Shown here one piece after another: positions 45,755 to 58,808 of a stretch of DNA of 64,000 nt. Both the position numbers and the translations under genes were made by a program. The DNA is from Diploscapter coronatus (lineage: Eukaryota; Nematoda; Chromadorea; Rhabditida; Rhabditidae), in NCBI GenBank assembly GCA_964036155.1, contig OZ038422.1:75973201-76037200 (forward strand), written 5' to 3'. The first letter of the stretch is position 1. The number at the start of each line of letters is the position of its first letter. The notes below the pieces were generated by a model. That model had not been told where the DNA came from, searched no databases, and was given only the letters and a program-made list of their open reading frames with translations.

Positions 45755-47622
45755 TTACTTATTTTCATTTGATTCGGATTTTCTGTGAAAGTCCAGTGGA
45801 GCGTTCTGCGTTGGCAATTGCCCGAATAGCATATCTAAAGAAAAATGATAATATTTTGGCAAGTTACCAAAACTGCTTACCTGTTGGTACCGGAAATGGG
45901 AATGGCGACGATTCCATCGATGTTGGTTGGTTACCAAATGCGAAGAAGGGTCCCGTAGTGAATGGGCTTAGGGGTGGGGCTTGTGGGACGTTGGTACCAA
46001 ACCTTAGGTATGGTTGGTGTCTGGGTGGGCACATCATAGCGCCAAAAAGTGGTAGTGGGAAAGGCGGAGCTCGGAAAATCGCAGAATGTGGCGCGGAAAT
46101 AGGAGATGGACATGTCTAAAATGGTATCTTTGGTACCATTTACTAAAATGACAGATTTTGGTAACCTGATCATTGGTACTCGGCGTACTATTGGAACTTT
46201 CATCCTCTTTATTCGATCCGGTTGTTGATTCTACAACTTCATCCGAATTTGGTAATGGTTCAGATGGGTTTGTGGTATCTTCTAGAATGGTATATTTTGG
46301 CAATAAAATAAATCGCAGTGAATCTAACTTTCGAATACATTAGTAATTATATTCTAATCCCCTATGTTTCATTATTACGAGCATTTAAGGCTAATCCGCA
46401 AAATGGGTTGCGTAATATTGTCAAACGCTAACAATTGACCTTTCGCTTAAATAGGCGAAGATAATTAACTTTGGATTACAAGTGGAACAATAAGGATTTA
46501 GAAAGTCACCTTCTTTCAATTCGATCGAATCTGAGTCTTTGGAGAGGTTGTCAGAATTGTTGGTCCGCTTGATCATTTCCAGGATCTCTGAGGCTGAAGC
46601 ATTATTTTTAACCTAAGATTTTGAATCTTTCACCAATATTGCATCTAAGATCTCCATATAAAAGTAATGTGAAGTTAAGCTTTCATTTTTTGCAGTTTCC
46701 CCAACTTGCAAAGATTCTTTCACATTATAACGTCCAGTAACGTCCAGCTGTGCTAGACTAACACAAATAATATATACGACACATTAGCAAAGAAAACAAT
46801 ACAACAAAAGGTCAAAATGGGCCACTCGAGGGTCACTCTAAAACAAGCTTCTTCTCAGCACAATTTGCGCAAACTTTTCACTATTTCTCTTTTCTACCGT
46901 AATCGGAACATGCTAATTTTTTCCTGCCAGCAACCTCGATTTACTAATTTGTAACAATGTATCAGATTGTCAGTGATACAGTTTTTCCGCAAGGGTTGCG
47001 AAGAAATGGGTAGAGTGTCAAAATTGAAGGAGAATTTTATACCGCTCTGCGATCTTTCTCAGCCTCTCTCGTTTTCGCATTCTATCTTTTGTCCCTTCTT
47101 CTTCTTCTTTTTCCTGTGCACCCATTGCGGAAAGAACGCTGGTTTCCGATAATCTGACATAACGGGTATAGAAATTTCGCGCTATTTTTATAACCCTACC
47201 GTTTCCAGTCCCCAGAAGTAGCTCCAACTCCTTAGCTTCTTTTTCTTCCTGGCTTTGTTGGCGTCGTAAGGCGACCTAAAATTCGAATTTAAAACTCATG
47301 TGATGAGGCATAGGAGTACAAAACGGATTTGATACGAAATCTAGATACCTGAGCGGCCATGACTCTCTGTCGTTCCGCTATCAAAGTACACTTCGCACAC
47401 ATACAATCTTTCCATTTACAGTATCGCTTGTGTCCTAAAATTACCGATTTTTTCCACAAAAGATCCAAAAAACTTACCTTTCAGAGCCGAAACTTGTCCA
47501 TGATTCCTGCATCGAGCGCATTTCGGAGTCCTCTGGTTTCGCTCATGTCTTAGTCGAAGGATTTGTTCGATGCTTGAAGGCGGAATCGATAGAGGGGGAC
47601 TTGTATTCGAATTTGAAGACAT
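45755..47622 (-). CDS. DM-domain (doublesex/mab-3 type) transcription factor
   Basis: Exons 47478-47622, 47349-47434, 47200-47275, 46724-46752, 46510-46612, 46166-46281, 45881-46115 and 45755-45834 join in phase to about 289 residues; the 29-base fourth exon is the least certain. The DM zinc module is complete: [38 protein letters not shown], then the recognition tail [15 protein letters not shown]. It is followed by a helical segment ([12 protein letters not shown]), a short SEILEMIKR region resembling a DMA-like patch, an acidic Ser/Thr-rich part and a proline-rich tail. Nuclear factor controlling sexual or neuronal differentiation by analogy with the family. Which dmd gene it corresponds to cannot be told. 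Confidence 0.9.
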
Positions 47623-49814
47623 CTTCTGAAATAAATAGAAGTCTTAAAAATAACATTGGTGAAAAACTCGGAAAGTAGATTCTTTTGTCAAAGATAAAGT
47701 ATAGAATCGAGAAGAATAGAATAAGGTAAGTTATATTTTAATTGAAAAAAGTCTGGGTTTAAAGTCAATATAGTAAAATGGAATAAATTATAATTTCGTT
47801 TCATACGATAAAGTTTAGAACCAAGCAATAAGACAGAATAAGGATGTGAATAAGATCTAAGTTGACCGGAAAGATTACCATATATTCAAGCGTGATGAAC
47901 ACATTAGTGTCAAAATATTGTGCCTCTTTTGTAGCTCTCAAACTCCACCCACTTTTCTGACCCCTCAAACCAATAGAAGGAGCTAGACCACGCCTACTCG
48001 TTTAGGTTCAGGTACTCGAACAATAATAATGTTATCCTAAAGAGGCGAAAGTCAATCTTTTCCAAGAGGATTTTGATGATATTTTCGAAAAACTCATTTT
48101 ATCTAAGTTTTACTAAATCTCACATCAAAAGTTTTTCGAGAAGATAAAACTTAAAGGTTAAAGTTACCAAAATGGTAATACTCTGGGTATTCATTACCAA
48201 AGGATGGGTAGCTTAGTATATTTGCACTACAAGGATGGTTCACAGTCTCTTATAGAATGTCTGTTTCTTTTCGGTCTCTTCTTGTTAAGTATGGCTTTCT
48301 ATGTTCTCTCGCCGGTCAGGTTACAGGACATAATAACACATTGTGCACAGCGCTTTAAGCGCGAACACTATTATTTAAGGGGAATCTCAGAGAAGCAACG
48401 GAAATCCGATATTGTTGATGCTCGTTGTATAGAAACTTGGACTTATGCTAAATAATCGCGCCTCACTTTTGCAGAATATTAAATGAAGCCATACCTCCTA
48501 AAAATCTCCTCGATAAAATATACAAAGTCATCATATTGAACACATTAGGGTTTAATTTGGTTAAACGTACAAATATTGAGTTATTTTTAAAAACATTCTT
48601 TAAGCTAAAATTTATTATTCAATTATATTCCATGTTATGCTGATCTTTAATTATTTTATCATATGATTTATAATTGAGTGTCGGTTAAACCTTCTTCTCC
48701 TAAGGCTAGAATATGATTATTATTCTGCCTATATAGGGGATAAGCCGTCTTGAAATAGAGTGCGAAAGCCGCGCGTTAGCTCTTTCGAATTAGCAATTGA
48801 GCATGATTGCTATTCGAGTGTTAGATGGGCTTCAATCAACGACAAGTCGCCGCCAAGTACCTGCCATCTCATCAAAATACATATTATCGAAGAATGATGA
48901 TGACATTATTTTGTAAATATCGCGCATGTTTTGAAGAGTTATAATATAAATATCGGCAAATTTAGAAAGTTGTGTTCAAATTAAATTTAGAGGCATTGAC
49001 AATGCATACTATTCGAGAACGATGGTAGTATCTTGAAAATATCGGAAAACTATTATATAAAATATACGATGCATTAAACAGGCTATATGAAATTAACTTC
49101 CGAAAAATACATTCAGGTGTAATTCAAAAAGAGATTTGTTATAGTTTTCTTTTATTGAAAAGCATTTAATAAGCTGCGAAAAAAGTTAGTAAGAATCTTA
49201 TGATTTTTGAGGAGTAAAACAAATTTTCGATGCAACATGCTAGCTATCCTTTCTTTCTGCCGACTTTTGTTTGACCCCGAGTGTTTTCGGATATCATTCC
49301 AAACCCCCTTCTCCTACCTAATATGGTTATAGACAAATATCTCAAGAGGGTGTTAGGATATTAGGGAATATATTAAGGGATATATGAAATCCATAAAAAA
49401 TGCAAAGGCAATAGATAAGTAGATATAATTTTCGGTAGAAACATCTTAAAAATGTTTTTCTTGATATGTCATGTCCATATATAGCATCTTTCTGGTAGAT
49501 TTGTACACGAACTTTCAAAAAATGCTAAAAGAGTTTAATTTCTTATCTGGCAAATTTTCGATTCGCCTCGTGTGGATAAGATTAAATGTCGTGAATTTCA
49601 CGCTGTTTTTCAACTCTAACAGAATAAGCCTCAAAGTTTAAAACTTATTTATTATTTGAAACCCTGACATATACAGGCAAATTGTTATAAAGAGATTCTC
49701 AAAATTGCTGTCTTTTAAGGCAAATAAAACTTTACAGGCAAGCTCTTCGAAAATCTAGCTGATAACTGAAAAAGCTGTTTATAATTGGGTACTTAAATAC
49801 TAGTCACCTAATAA
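47623..49814. other. Intergenic, no supported gene
   Basis: Upstream of the DM gene. Holds reverse GGGCGTGG-type boxes near 47945 and 47990, ATGGTA/TTACC repeats near 48166-48206, and ATATGAAATCC-type units near 49345-49395. The 83-codon ORF at 48204-48455 (+) has one hydrophobic stretch but no splice or family support. Confidence 0.5.
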
Positions 49815-51649
49815 TTAGAGCAACTTTTGTTTGGCCGTATTATTGTTGAGATCAAGCAAAAGGGATTGAGCATAATCGCGAATGGCGTAGAAACCGACGT
49901 AATACAGCGCCTGAAATTAGCACAATCTTATGATTACAATAATAAAATATCATAGTTGCTCATTTTAAAATATCTACCATAAAATTTCGTCTTATAAAAG
50001 AAAAGATTCAATTAAAAGTATCGATATCAAATAAATTAGAAAATCTGCTCCAATGCAAAATTATGACGTAACATTTACGAGCATTTAACAATGGAGCATA
50101 TTTTAGACCTGATAGTTATAAAATTAGCATATTACCGCGTCCCAATAGGGCCTCAGCGCGTAATGTCCATAGAAGGCCTGAGGCACTCGGGCGGGCCTTC
50201 TAATTCGGGCATAAGGACCCAGTTTTGGGTCGAAAATGAAGTCCCAGAGGATCTTCGTCATCGAATGATGCACTTCCAAATTGTCGTAAAACTCGGGAGC
50301 GATATTCGCGACCTAGAATAGGAGATCCATTTTGGTGAAATGGCGCCATTTTTGGTAGCCTTACCAATGGTAGATTTCTCCCCGGGATGTAAGGCATATC
50401 GTGGTGCTAAAAATGATCATTTGAAAGGTCAAAGTTTGAAATCAAACCTCAACATGGTAACCGACGTTGAAAGTGACCAAGTTCCAGGGACCCGTATAAC
50501 TAAAAATGGCCAGTTTTAGGGAGGAAGATATTTTAGAAGAAAGATAAAAAAAAAACCTATAAGTTTCTTGGTCTTCCTTGAAGGCATAGTGTTCTGAGAT
50601 GAAATGGCCGGCAGAGGGATGCCACCCCATGGCTATCAAAGTACCGTAGATCAGATATAGCAATGATCTCCATCCGAAGAAATACAGAATGCATAGATCG
50701 AAAGAAATCTGAAAGAGATCAATTAAAAAGAGATCAGAAAATTTGAAAAAAAAAGATCAAAAATAACAAAAAAGAAATCAGAAATTTTACCTGCACTACC
50801 GCATTCAAAATCTCCAAATCCGTCGGTGCCTTTCTGTAGACGATCAAAGGTCTAAATGCATAGAATAACGGCTGGAATAGCAGCCAGATGAGTTTGCGGA
50901 ATGGCGAGGTGAAAAGATGCGCCTCTAGCTCAGTCGGCAAGTCGGTATCCAGGCCGTCTTCGGCTGAAAGTTCGAATTTTTTGGGGTTCAGACTTCTGCC
51001 AAAATTCGAATTCTTGCGGCATACCTAGATACCGATGATGCTCTACGTGGTATTTTTTGAAGGACACGGAAATCGGCACCCCAATCGGTAAATTGGCGAC
51101 GAAACCGAAAAATCGATTTCTCAAGGGATATTTATTTCCAAATGCGGTATTATGGGAGATATCGTGTATCTAAAAACGCGTCTTTTCTAAAAAGATAATT
51201 TTTGACTTACCGCTAAAGTCATGGCGTGATTAATAACGCCTCCACAAACGTAGCCCTCAATCAAAATCAGCAACCAATCAGCGTCTAAATTTAGGGTAGT
51301 TAGGTATGCTAATTAAGATAATTAGTTATTTGACTACCCTGAAGTAGATAGCACATGAAGATTTGAAAGAGGACCATGGCAAAGACGACGTATTTGAAGG
51401 AATAGTCAACTCCGAAAAGCTGAAATAAATTCATTTTTGAATAAGTTTGAATTTTAGGGTTTCTTTTAGTTGTTAGGTTGACTTGTGATTTTTAAATATG
51501 TTAAGGTTTTTAGATAGTCTTTTTTGAAAAACGTTTGAAACTACCTTCTTCATTTCCGGATATTTCTTCAGTATCGCCTCCCTTCTACTCATGTGAGGTT
51601 GCTCGGTGTAGGTCCATATGAAATCATCTCGAGACGTGGTTTGGCCCAT
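49815..51649 (-). CDS. Sphingolipid delta(4)-desaturase DES1-like (dihydroceramide desaturase)
   Basis: Ten in-phase exons (51545-51649, 51338-51419, 51211-51284, 51025-51169, 50791-50963, 50557-50708, 50448-50499, 50365-50406, 50136-50312, 49815-49910) encode 365 residues. The N-terminus [19 protein letters not shown] is the Lipid_DES signature. The three histidine boxes are intact: HDISHN, HVEHHRY and [17 protein letters not shown]. Several membrane helices lie between ([18 protein letters not shown] and others). It introduces the 4,5-trans double bond of ceramide in the ER membrane. In nematodes the orthologues are ttm-5-like. The intron 49911-50135 contains hairpin family A copy 4. Confidence 0.95.
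50039..50106. repeat. Palindromic MITE-like element, family A, copy 4 (intronic)
   Basis: AAAATCTGCTCCAATGCAAA opens and ATTTAACAATGGAGCATATT closes the element; same arms as copies at 3493, 10530 and 39763. Lies in the last intron of the desaturase gene. Confidence 0.55.
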
Positions 51650-53586
51650 TTTTGATTTTGGCTATAATCACTGAAAATTTACCTTAAATTTAAAATTTGC
51701 GTGAAGATCAGCTTTTCTTTGAACATTTTTTAAATTTTTGCAAAAATGTTGTTGCGAAATAGATAAAGATCTATAAAAATGAGTAATAGTCTGAGAAAAC
51801 TAGAGATTGGAAAAGAAATACGAATTTCAGAAGCAGCACGATTTTGTTCACTGATTAGACAAACAGATGCTGCCAACGACATAGGGCAAAACTGTGCGGG
51901 GAAATGAGAAAGTGGAAAAAAGAACGAAATAATACGGGAAAATTTTAGAGTAGAAAAGATACAGATCCAAGTAGCAAATAAAAGAAAATAAAGATCGTTT
52001 TCAGTACTCAAGAACATTCTTTTCTTTGAAAACCAAGGCAAAGACTATCGGTTGATCTTAAAGTATTACATTTTTAGAAAGTAGAAATTTGAAGTCAGCA
52101 GAGGACATATTCCAGACTAACTAAGAATAAAGTCAAGCAGGAAATGCCATTTTTGAACATGTTGTTTCATCAAACCAAGGATTTCATTGTCATGGAAATA
52201 ATGCAAATTTTAGAGGGGGACTGCAAAATTTTAGGACCAAATACGTAAAAAATCTGCTTTGGAATGCATCCATATGAGCAAACTTTTGACAAAAAATTTA
52301 AAATATTCGAGCCAGTTTTAAAGTCCTATGTCCATCATATAATGAGAGAGAAGATTTGAGAAAAGTTCTAGCCAAACTTATGAAAAATCAAAGCTGATTT
52401 GAAATATTTCAGACGGCTTTAGAAGTCTATGCTCAGCTATGTGATGAGACAAATCTTGAGCAAAGTTCTCGACGCACTTTTAGGCTTGTGTTTTGACGCA
52501 GAAGAAATGAGAAAAATGAAAACACTTTGCATTTTGGCATAAACATTGGCTCGAGAACGCAAGCACTATTATAAATGAATTTTTCTAAACTCTAGAAAAA
52601 TGGGTGGAGTTAAATTTGCTTTGGGAAAAATATATCCGATAAGGTTTCTCTGGGATATATTTCATCATGGTATGGATAGACGAATTTAGGCTGTCGAAAA
52701 ATGGTTTGTATGCATAAGCCATATCGATTGACGATAGGACGAAAATTTAGAGATAAGAAAGGACTGCATTTAAGGATGAGAGAGTGGAAAAGAAAAATAA
52801 ATCTAGGAAGCCCTAAAAGTAAACCCTATATGAACAATCGTTATGAGTAAGGCATGCTTTATAAAGCGATATAACGAGAGATAGAAATTTTACGCGAAAA
52901 ATACGGAAATGCAAAGTATTGTGAAATCAGGTCAATGACTAAGTATCGAATAGCAATTTTTGCTGATAAGGGAATGATAATTATTTGCAAGTTTCTATTC
53001 TGTGAGTTTGGGACGCACTATACAAAATATTCAAATAAACAATTTAATTTAATTTAATTTAATTTAGTCTCAGGCTTTTAAAAACGAGATTTTAGATGAC
53101 GATTTTCAAAGAAGTTAATAATTTAGAGACAGCTAGAGCCTAAATGGTCGATTTTAGGCGGAAAGAAAGAAAGAAAGTATAGATAGTAAAAGAGAAATAG
53201 CATTGAATTTTTGGAGAGAATAAGAAAGATACTAGCCGAGCACACTCACGTCGATTATTGTGACTCAGTGTGCAAATAGTAAGGGAAAAGAATGAACTAC
53301 AATAGAGAATAAATATGCGCCTGCTAATTTGAAGTTAGGTGCTTGTAGTTTGATAAAGCAGCGCATTTCTATTTTACAAAATCGAGAGTATTTTAAAGTT
53401 GGATCATTTGAAAGAGCGAGTCAAATTTGTTATAAACCATAGTTTAAAATTTAAAAAAAAAATAGCATGACCAGAAAATTAGCATAAATTTTCATTTCAA
53501 ATCATTTTTTATTCCAGACATCAATTTTATCACACCATTTGAATCCTTTACAACGTTACTCGTACTTGAAGAATCACAATTTCAAA
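51650..53586. other. Intergenic with an imperfect tandem duplication and an AATTT array
   Basis: Two roughly 100-base units at about 52305-52390 and 52407-52495 align by eye (ATGAGAGAGAAGATTTGAG / ATGAGACAAATCTTGAG; AAAGTTCTAGCC / AAAGTTCTCGAC). An (AATTT)n run lies at 53041-53066. No gene supported; the 103-codon ORF at 51730-52041 is low in complexity. Confidence 0.5.
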
Positions 53587-56500
53587 TTACTCGAGTAATT
53601 CATCCATTTCAAACGCAGCGTTATGATATGAGGCCTCTGTGCTGGGGTGGAAGAGTTCTTTCATCTGCAAAAACGCCAACCGTCTTTGCGGAATTTTATG
53701 GAAACATTGCTGCATTACGGAGTATCTAAATTCAGAAAATCAATCAAAATAAAAAAAACAACAACCAATTAGAAAATTACGTATGTTTCGTGGCGTATTT
53801 AGGCATAGCGGGTATTCTCCCTTTCTGCACACTTTCGATAATTTCATCCGGTATTCTCAAATCTTCATACGGCAATTCGCCCAGCGTAAAGATTTCATAT
53901 AGCATCACTGCGAAGGACCAGCTTGAAGATAGCTTTTTGTTTTTTTTTTTTTTTTTTTGGAACAAAAATAAGAAAATGGGCCTTTACCTATCGCTTTTAT
54001 AGGAAAATTTGCCCAGGAAACATTCCGGGGCCAACCACCTAACTGGGAGATATCTTAGGGCCAAGGAATTAGCCCCGAAAGCCGTATCCTGGGGATCGGA
54101 GCAAAATCCAAATCCGGATATCTGAAATTCGGTATAAGTCCCGGCTTATGAGTACAAAAATCGAATAAATAATAAAAGTGTTAAGCAAAACTCTAAAAGA
54201 ATAGCGCATTTTAGCCTGATGGAAATTGAATAATATTTATTCTTGCTTATTCTTTATTTATGGATTTAAACATACCTTGGCCCGTAAACCAGTAGTTAAC
54301 AGAATATTTCTAGCTGTTAAATCTCTATGAACTAAATTTCTCGAGTGAAGATAGGCCTTAATTTGAAAGTTTATGATTTTTTGAATAAAATTTTAATTTC
54401 ACCATTCCGTCGCAAGTTTCGTAGATGATTTTGTATAGAGTTTGATAGGGAATATTTGTGTGATCTGAGGACCGCCCATTTTGACCCAAACTTAAAAAAT
54501 AACAAATTAAAAGCTCCGATTAAAGCCTTACGTTTCTTTGATTTGAAACAGATATTTCACAAGATTTTGATGTGTCAACTCTAATAGACTACAGACTAGG
54601 TTATTTTTGTTCGTCCAGCCTGAAAAATAAATATTTTTCCTATAGAATTTTTTGAAATTCCCAAAGACACTTTTTCAACAAACTAAATATTTAAATATTT
54701 TTACCTAAAAATAAAGCGATATGATCATGATGCCTTAGTCGTCTCATAGAGTGAATTTCCCTTTGCAGTTGGTCTTCTTCAGGCTCGTCGAAATGTCTTG
54801 GAACCTAATTTTCGCTCTCATTCAACAACCGTAATTTGGGTAAACGCCGTTGGAAAATTCTTACTCTAACAGCCACTGCGCAATCTTGATACTGCTTCAT
54901 TTCAACTCGGTCGATCCACTGTAAAATCGGGGCTTTCCCTTTCAATTTACCTTAAGAGTCATGTTTTATTGAAATTTCAACGAACGGCGAAATTATGCAA
55001 TGTTGAATGATTCAATGGACGCGGTCCTTTTCTACTTCTTCCAGAAAGGGAAGAAAGAATAGGCTCCGCCCACAAACTGTGCTCATTGCGTTTGCTTCAT
55101 TAGTTTTAAAACAAAGATATAAAATATTTTTACCCAAATAAACGTTAGAAATCGTTCCTTCACCAAGTAGAAAATTAGTGTCAATATGCACATTTTCCGA
55201 CTTGATTTCCCACGGTAGTCTGGTAACTTTGGGACAATCCACTTCGGCTCTGGAACCATACATTTTGATAATGTTACCCAAAATGGTAGTCCTACTTGAA
55301 GATTCTTGGGTGTCTCATGATCTCTTGCAACAATGCCAGTTGCTTTCTTTGTTGGCGCTAAAATGGCATAAATGATAGAAAAATTTGACAAAAGTCCGAT
55401 AACATGATAAAATACCTTGATATACTGATAAGCTATACACCCGAAAGTCGTCACAGATATTATCGAACATATCGTGATCCACATTAGATCTTCGAGGGCG
55501 ATTTTCAGAATTTTAGGTCGACTCCAAATTAGGGCTTTTTCGAGCGGTACTTAAAAATGTTTTCATCTTCAACAAATTTATTTAATTTTTACCACTAGGC
55601 ATGTCACTTTTACAGAATGTGCTATAATTATTCAGATAGAATTGATTATTCGGAATCACTTGAAAGTCCAGTGTATTTTTTAATAGCGTGACATTAATTA
55701 ATTTTTCGGTTAAGCTTTTATAGACGTAGGTCATATTTTCTGCGGTGATAATTCGGAAATCGGTCTGAAAGGAGAAAAATTATTATTAAAATAATAATAA
55801 TAAATTCAGCAACATTAATATCAAATTAAATTATCTAATTTTTAAACTAGCACGCATGTTTATTGGTAGTTTTTCGTACTATATTTTTTAAATAAAAAAA
55901 TTAAATTAAAAATACCAAAAAATTAATCGCCGAATTATCGATCCTATGCTGTTCCATATAGGGTAATGTACAATTCGTTACCAAACTCAGGAAGGTTTGA
56001 ATCTTCGTCGGCGACTTTACATGCGAAACAAATTCATCGATTATTTGAAAAGCCGCATCGTTACAGGTTTCATTTTCCACTAATTAAATATTTCATTAAT
56101 TAGTTAATTATCATAGTTAATTGTCGCAATTTTATATGGTTAATTATATAATTATAGTTAGCTAATTACCGTAATTCTTATAGAGATCGGACAGGCAACT
56201 CATCGTGAAATTTACAGAGTGTTCACCGAACCAAGGTAAGGTTAGGTCTGAAAATATCTTTAAACATTGCAATTTATATTTGAATTAATGAAACTAAAAC
56301 TATACTGCTAAGATAAATTATATAATTTTAAATATCTTGCCATAAATGGTGTCATTCGTTTTAAAATAGATCTGCACAAATTTGGAGTACATTTTAATAT
56401 TAGACATGGCGCAAATTTCTCCTTGGGTTGCATCCGAATAAATTCGTTTTAACGCTAGAGTATCCGCGTTTGTGGCGTAGATAAAATTATCCGCTGAGGG

Positions 56501-58105
56501 TTTAGTTTCGACGGTACCTCCGGAAAATTCTGGAAGAGAAATGAATTTTGAAGACTTCGAACATCATAATGGCACAATCAGTGGGTTACGATATGTATGC
56601 TTTTTCAAGCTATGACAAAATTAAAATAGTCTAGAGGCTACAATATAAAAATTTTAGAATAGTCGAAGGTTTTAAACTTTAAGCTAAAAGCTGAAACATG
56701 TGTAAAACCCACGAAAGTTTAGCATCTGTTGAAATAGTTTCCGCTTCGCCCCGACATTATAATAATCGGACTGAGAGAATATCGTAAAATTGCAATACCC
56801 ATAAAACTCCGTTATATCGAGTTGGAAGAATATGCCAAGGGTTTGCTGGTTGACCTAAAACAAAACAAAAATGCAAAAAAGATTAAGGAAATCCTACCAT
56901 TTTCGAATTGGAGTTCATAATTTGCGTGACATTTAAATTAATATAGTCCGTTAACAACACCACTTGCTTTTTCTTATAGATCGTTGACGCTTGGAGGTTT
57001 TCCTTGTTAATCTGAAAAAAATGCTAAAATATACAAGTTTAGACAAAATTATTCCAAAATAATCATCATCTTAAGCTTCAAACAAGGATGCGCGCAGATT
57101 CAAAAATTTGTACTTGCGCCTGTTTAGTTTTCAAAAGCCACATCTAGAACCTACTTATCAAACATCTTACCTGTGGGCGGGCATCTCGGTATTAAATGGG
57201 TTAATTGAGTTAATCTAGCTTACAAAATCATAAATCGACTGCATGACAGGTCCTAATGGGTTGGTAGCGTTCGGCGCGTCAAACTGGATATTCCCCTCAC
57301 CATTTATGGTACTATTACTGAAAATCTCGTCCTTAAAAGCCGTGCTATTTTCCCAGATCTGAAAATCGAAGATCATTATCCTGTCTTTTAGGGGATTTTA
57401 TAATTTAATTATCTTTTGATACTCAGATTTAAATTATTAAGTTTCCATAATTTAGAGACTTTCAATTTAATTGAAACTCTATTTCAAGATATATAAACTG
57501 AAATAAGAGAAGAGAAAATATTTAAAGAACATTTTTATTTTAGGATCTTTCATTTTTAAATATACCTCGATTTCCGAGCTTAAATCCGAAGATTGGAAAA
57601 TCAGCGGTGCGCCTACACCAAAGTGAAATTCATATAAAATCGGAGGTTCAGTAATGGGCATTTTCTAAAAATTAAAATCTAATATTTTCTCCTATTTCAT
57701 GTGATAATTTATTAGCTTCTGAGAAATTTTTACACCTGTCCGAGAAAATTGTCAAGAATAGCCTCGATGGTTTTCGTACTCAATCGGCAAAGTGTCTTTC
57801 ATTTTCATGATAAGAAAATCTACGTTTTTTGGTACTTATATACGGAAGTTCAAAGGTATCTTCTATTTTTTAAAACAAAGGGGTTTTATACTATAGGGTC
57901 TTTTGTTAAAAATAGAAGAACCTACGTCAGCATAATATCTTAGTAGAATAAAGACATCTTCTAGCCTTAGACGTGGCGTGTTAGTTACCAAAATATAAGC
58001 GTTAGTACCTATCGTAGGGCAATAATGCGTTGTGGTTTCGTTAGGTAGAAATATTCCACTAATAAATACAGGTAAAATTAGAATAATCAATATTTTCATT
58101 ATCAT
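53587..58105 (-). CDS. Receptor-type tyrosine kinase homologue with degenerate active site (likely pseudokinase)
   Basis: The 3' exons are resolved (55593-55764, 55416-55552, 55296-55357, 55134-55249, 54865-54950, 54705-54804, 54532-54619, 54403-54490, 54276-54356, 53988-54121, 53781-53921, 53587-53725); about eight further exons up to 58105 encode the extracellular part. Signal peptide KILIILILPVFISG; a long N-glycosylated ectodomain with a possible VWA-like strand (KKKQVVLLTDYINLN); one TM (WITICSIISVTTFGCIAYQY) and a basic RQQRKQ stop. Kinase: LGEGTISNVYLG loop, AVR where the ATP lysine should be, HRDLTARN intact, GFG in place of DFG, WLAPECF, SDSWSFAVMLYEIFTLGELP. Two catalytic residues are replaced, so phosphotransfer is doubtful; a scaffold or signal-modulating receptor is inferred. 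Confidence 0.85.
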
Positions 58106-58808
58106 GATTTCTGAAAATTATAATTTATATATAGTGTATTTGAACTTTCGGTCAAAACAGTGCAAAATAATGTAACTTTTATCGATAAAAATAAATATGA
58201 AAACGACAAATGGGAAAAATAATAATAGACCTTAAAAAGGCCGTAAACTAACGCCTCAAAGCCAATATAAGGTGTGCAATCAAATATTAATGTTATCAGC
58301 AAAAATCAGTAGCAAAATGGAAAGCGGTAGTTAATACTCATGTCTTCCTTAAGCTGATTAAATCATTAAATGGTAAAAATCGATAAATATTTTAGGATTA
58401 TTCATGTTAAAATCGAAACATTCTATGCAGATAAAAATCTTATAAAATACAATAGCATCGTATAAAATAACTGAGAAAAATCAATATCTTGTGAAAAATT
58501 CAATTATTTGTAAAAGAAGTCATTAGTTTATGAAAAATAAGAAAAATTTGAATGAAAAAAAAACCACCGATACACAATTTATTGGTAGCTAGTGTTTCAA
58601 CGGTGTATTCGTGATATGTGATGGGTAGATTCTATTTTCGTCCTGAGACAAGTTGTATCGTTGCTCTATTCTTATTGCATCATTTGCGCTTTCTGCAAAA
58701 AAATCAATAAATGGCTTCACTAAACTTTATTATCCGTGAACCCCAAAATAAGTTGTGATTCCATAAAATTTACAAAAAAAAAATTAGACTATTAATGACG
58801 CCCCTTAA
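58106..58808. other. Intergenic, nothing recognised
   Basis: About 700 AT-rich bases between the start of the kinase gene and the 3' end of the next minus-strand gene. Presumably the kinase promoter; no motif stands out. Confidence 0.5.

Noticed and set aside
48204..48455. 83-codon plus-strand ORF with one hydrophobic segment
   Set aside because: Embedded in motif-rich intergenic DNA, no second exon, no recognisable family.
55083..55484. 133-codon minus-strand ORF across the kinase juxtamembrane region
   Set aside because: It joins the TM exon with an intron and an alternate frame; the spliced path RHPRIFK to AEVDCPK keeps the kinase in frame.
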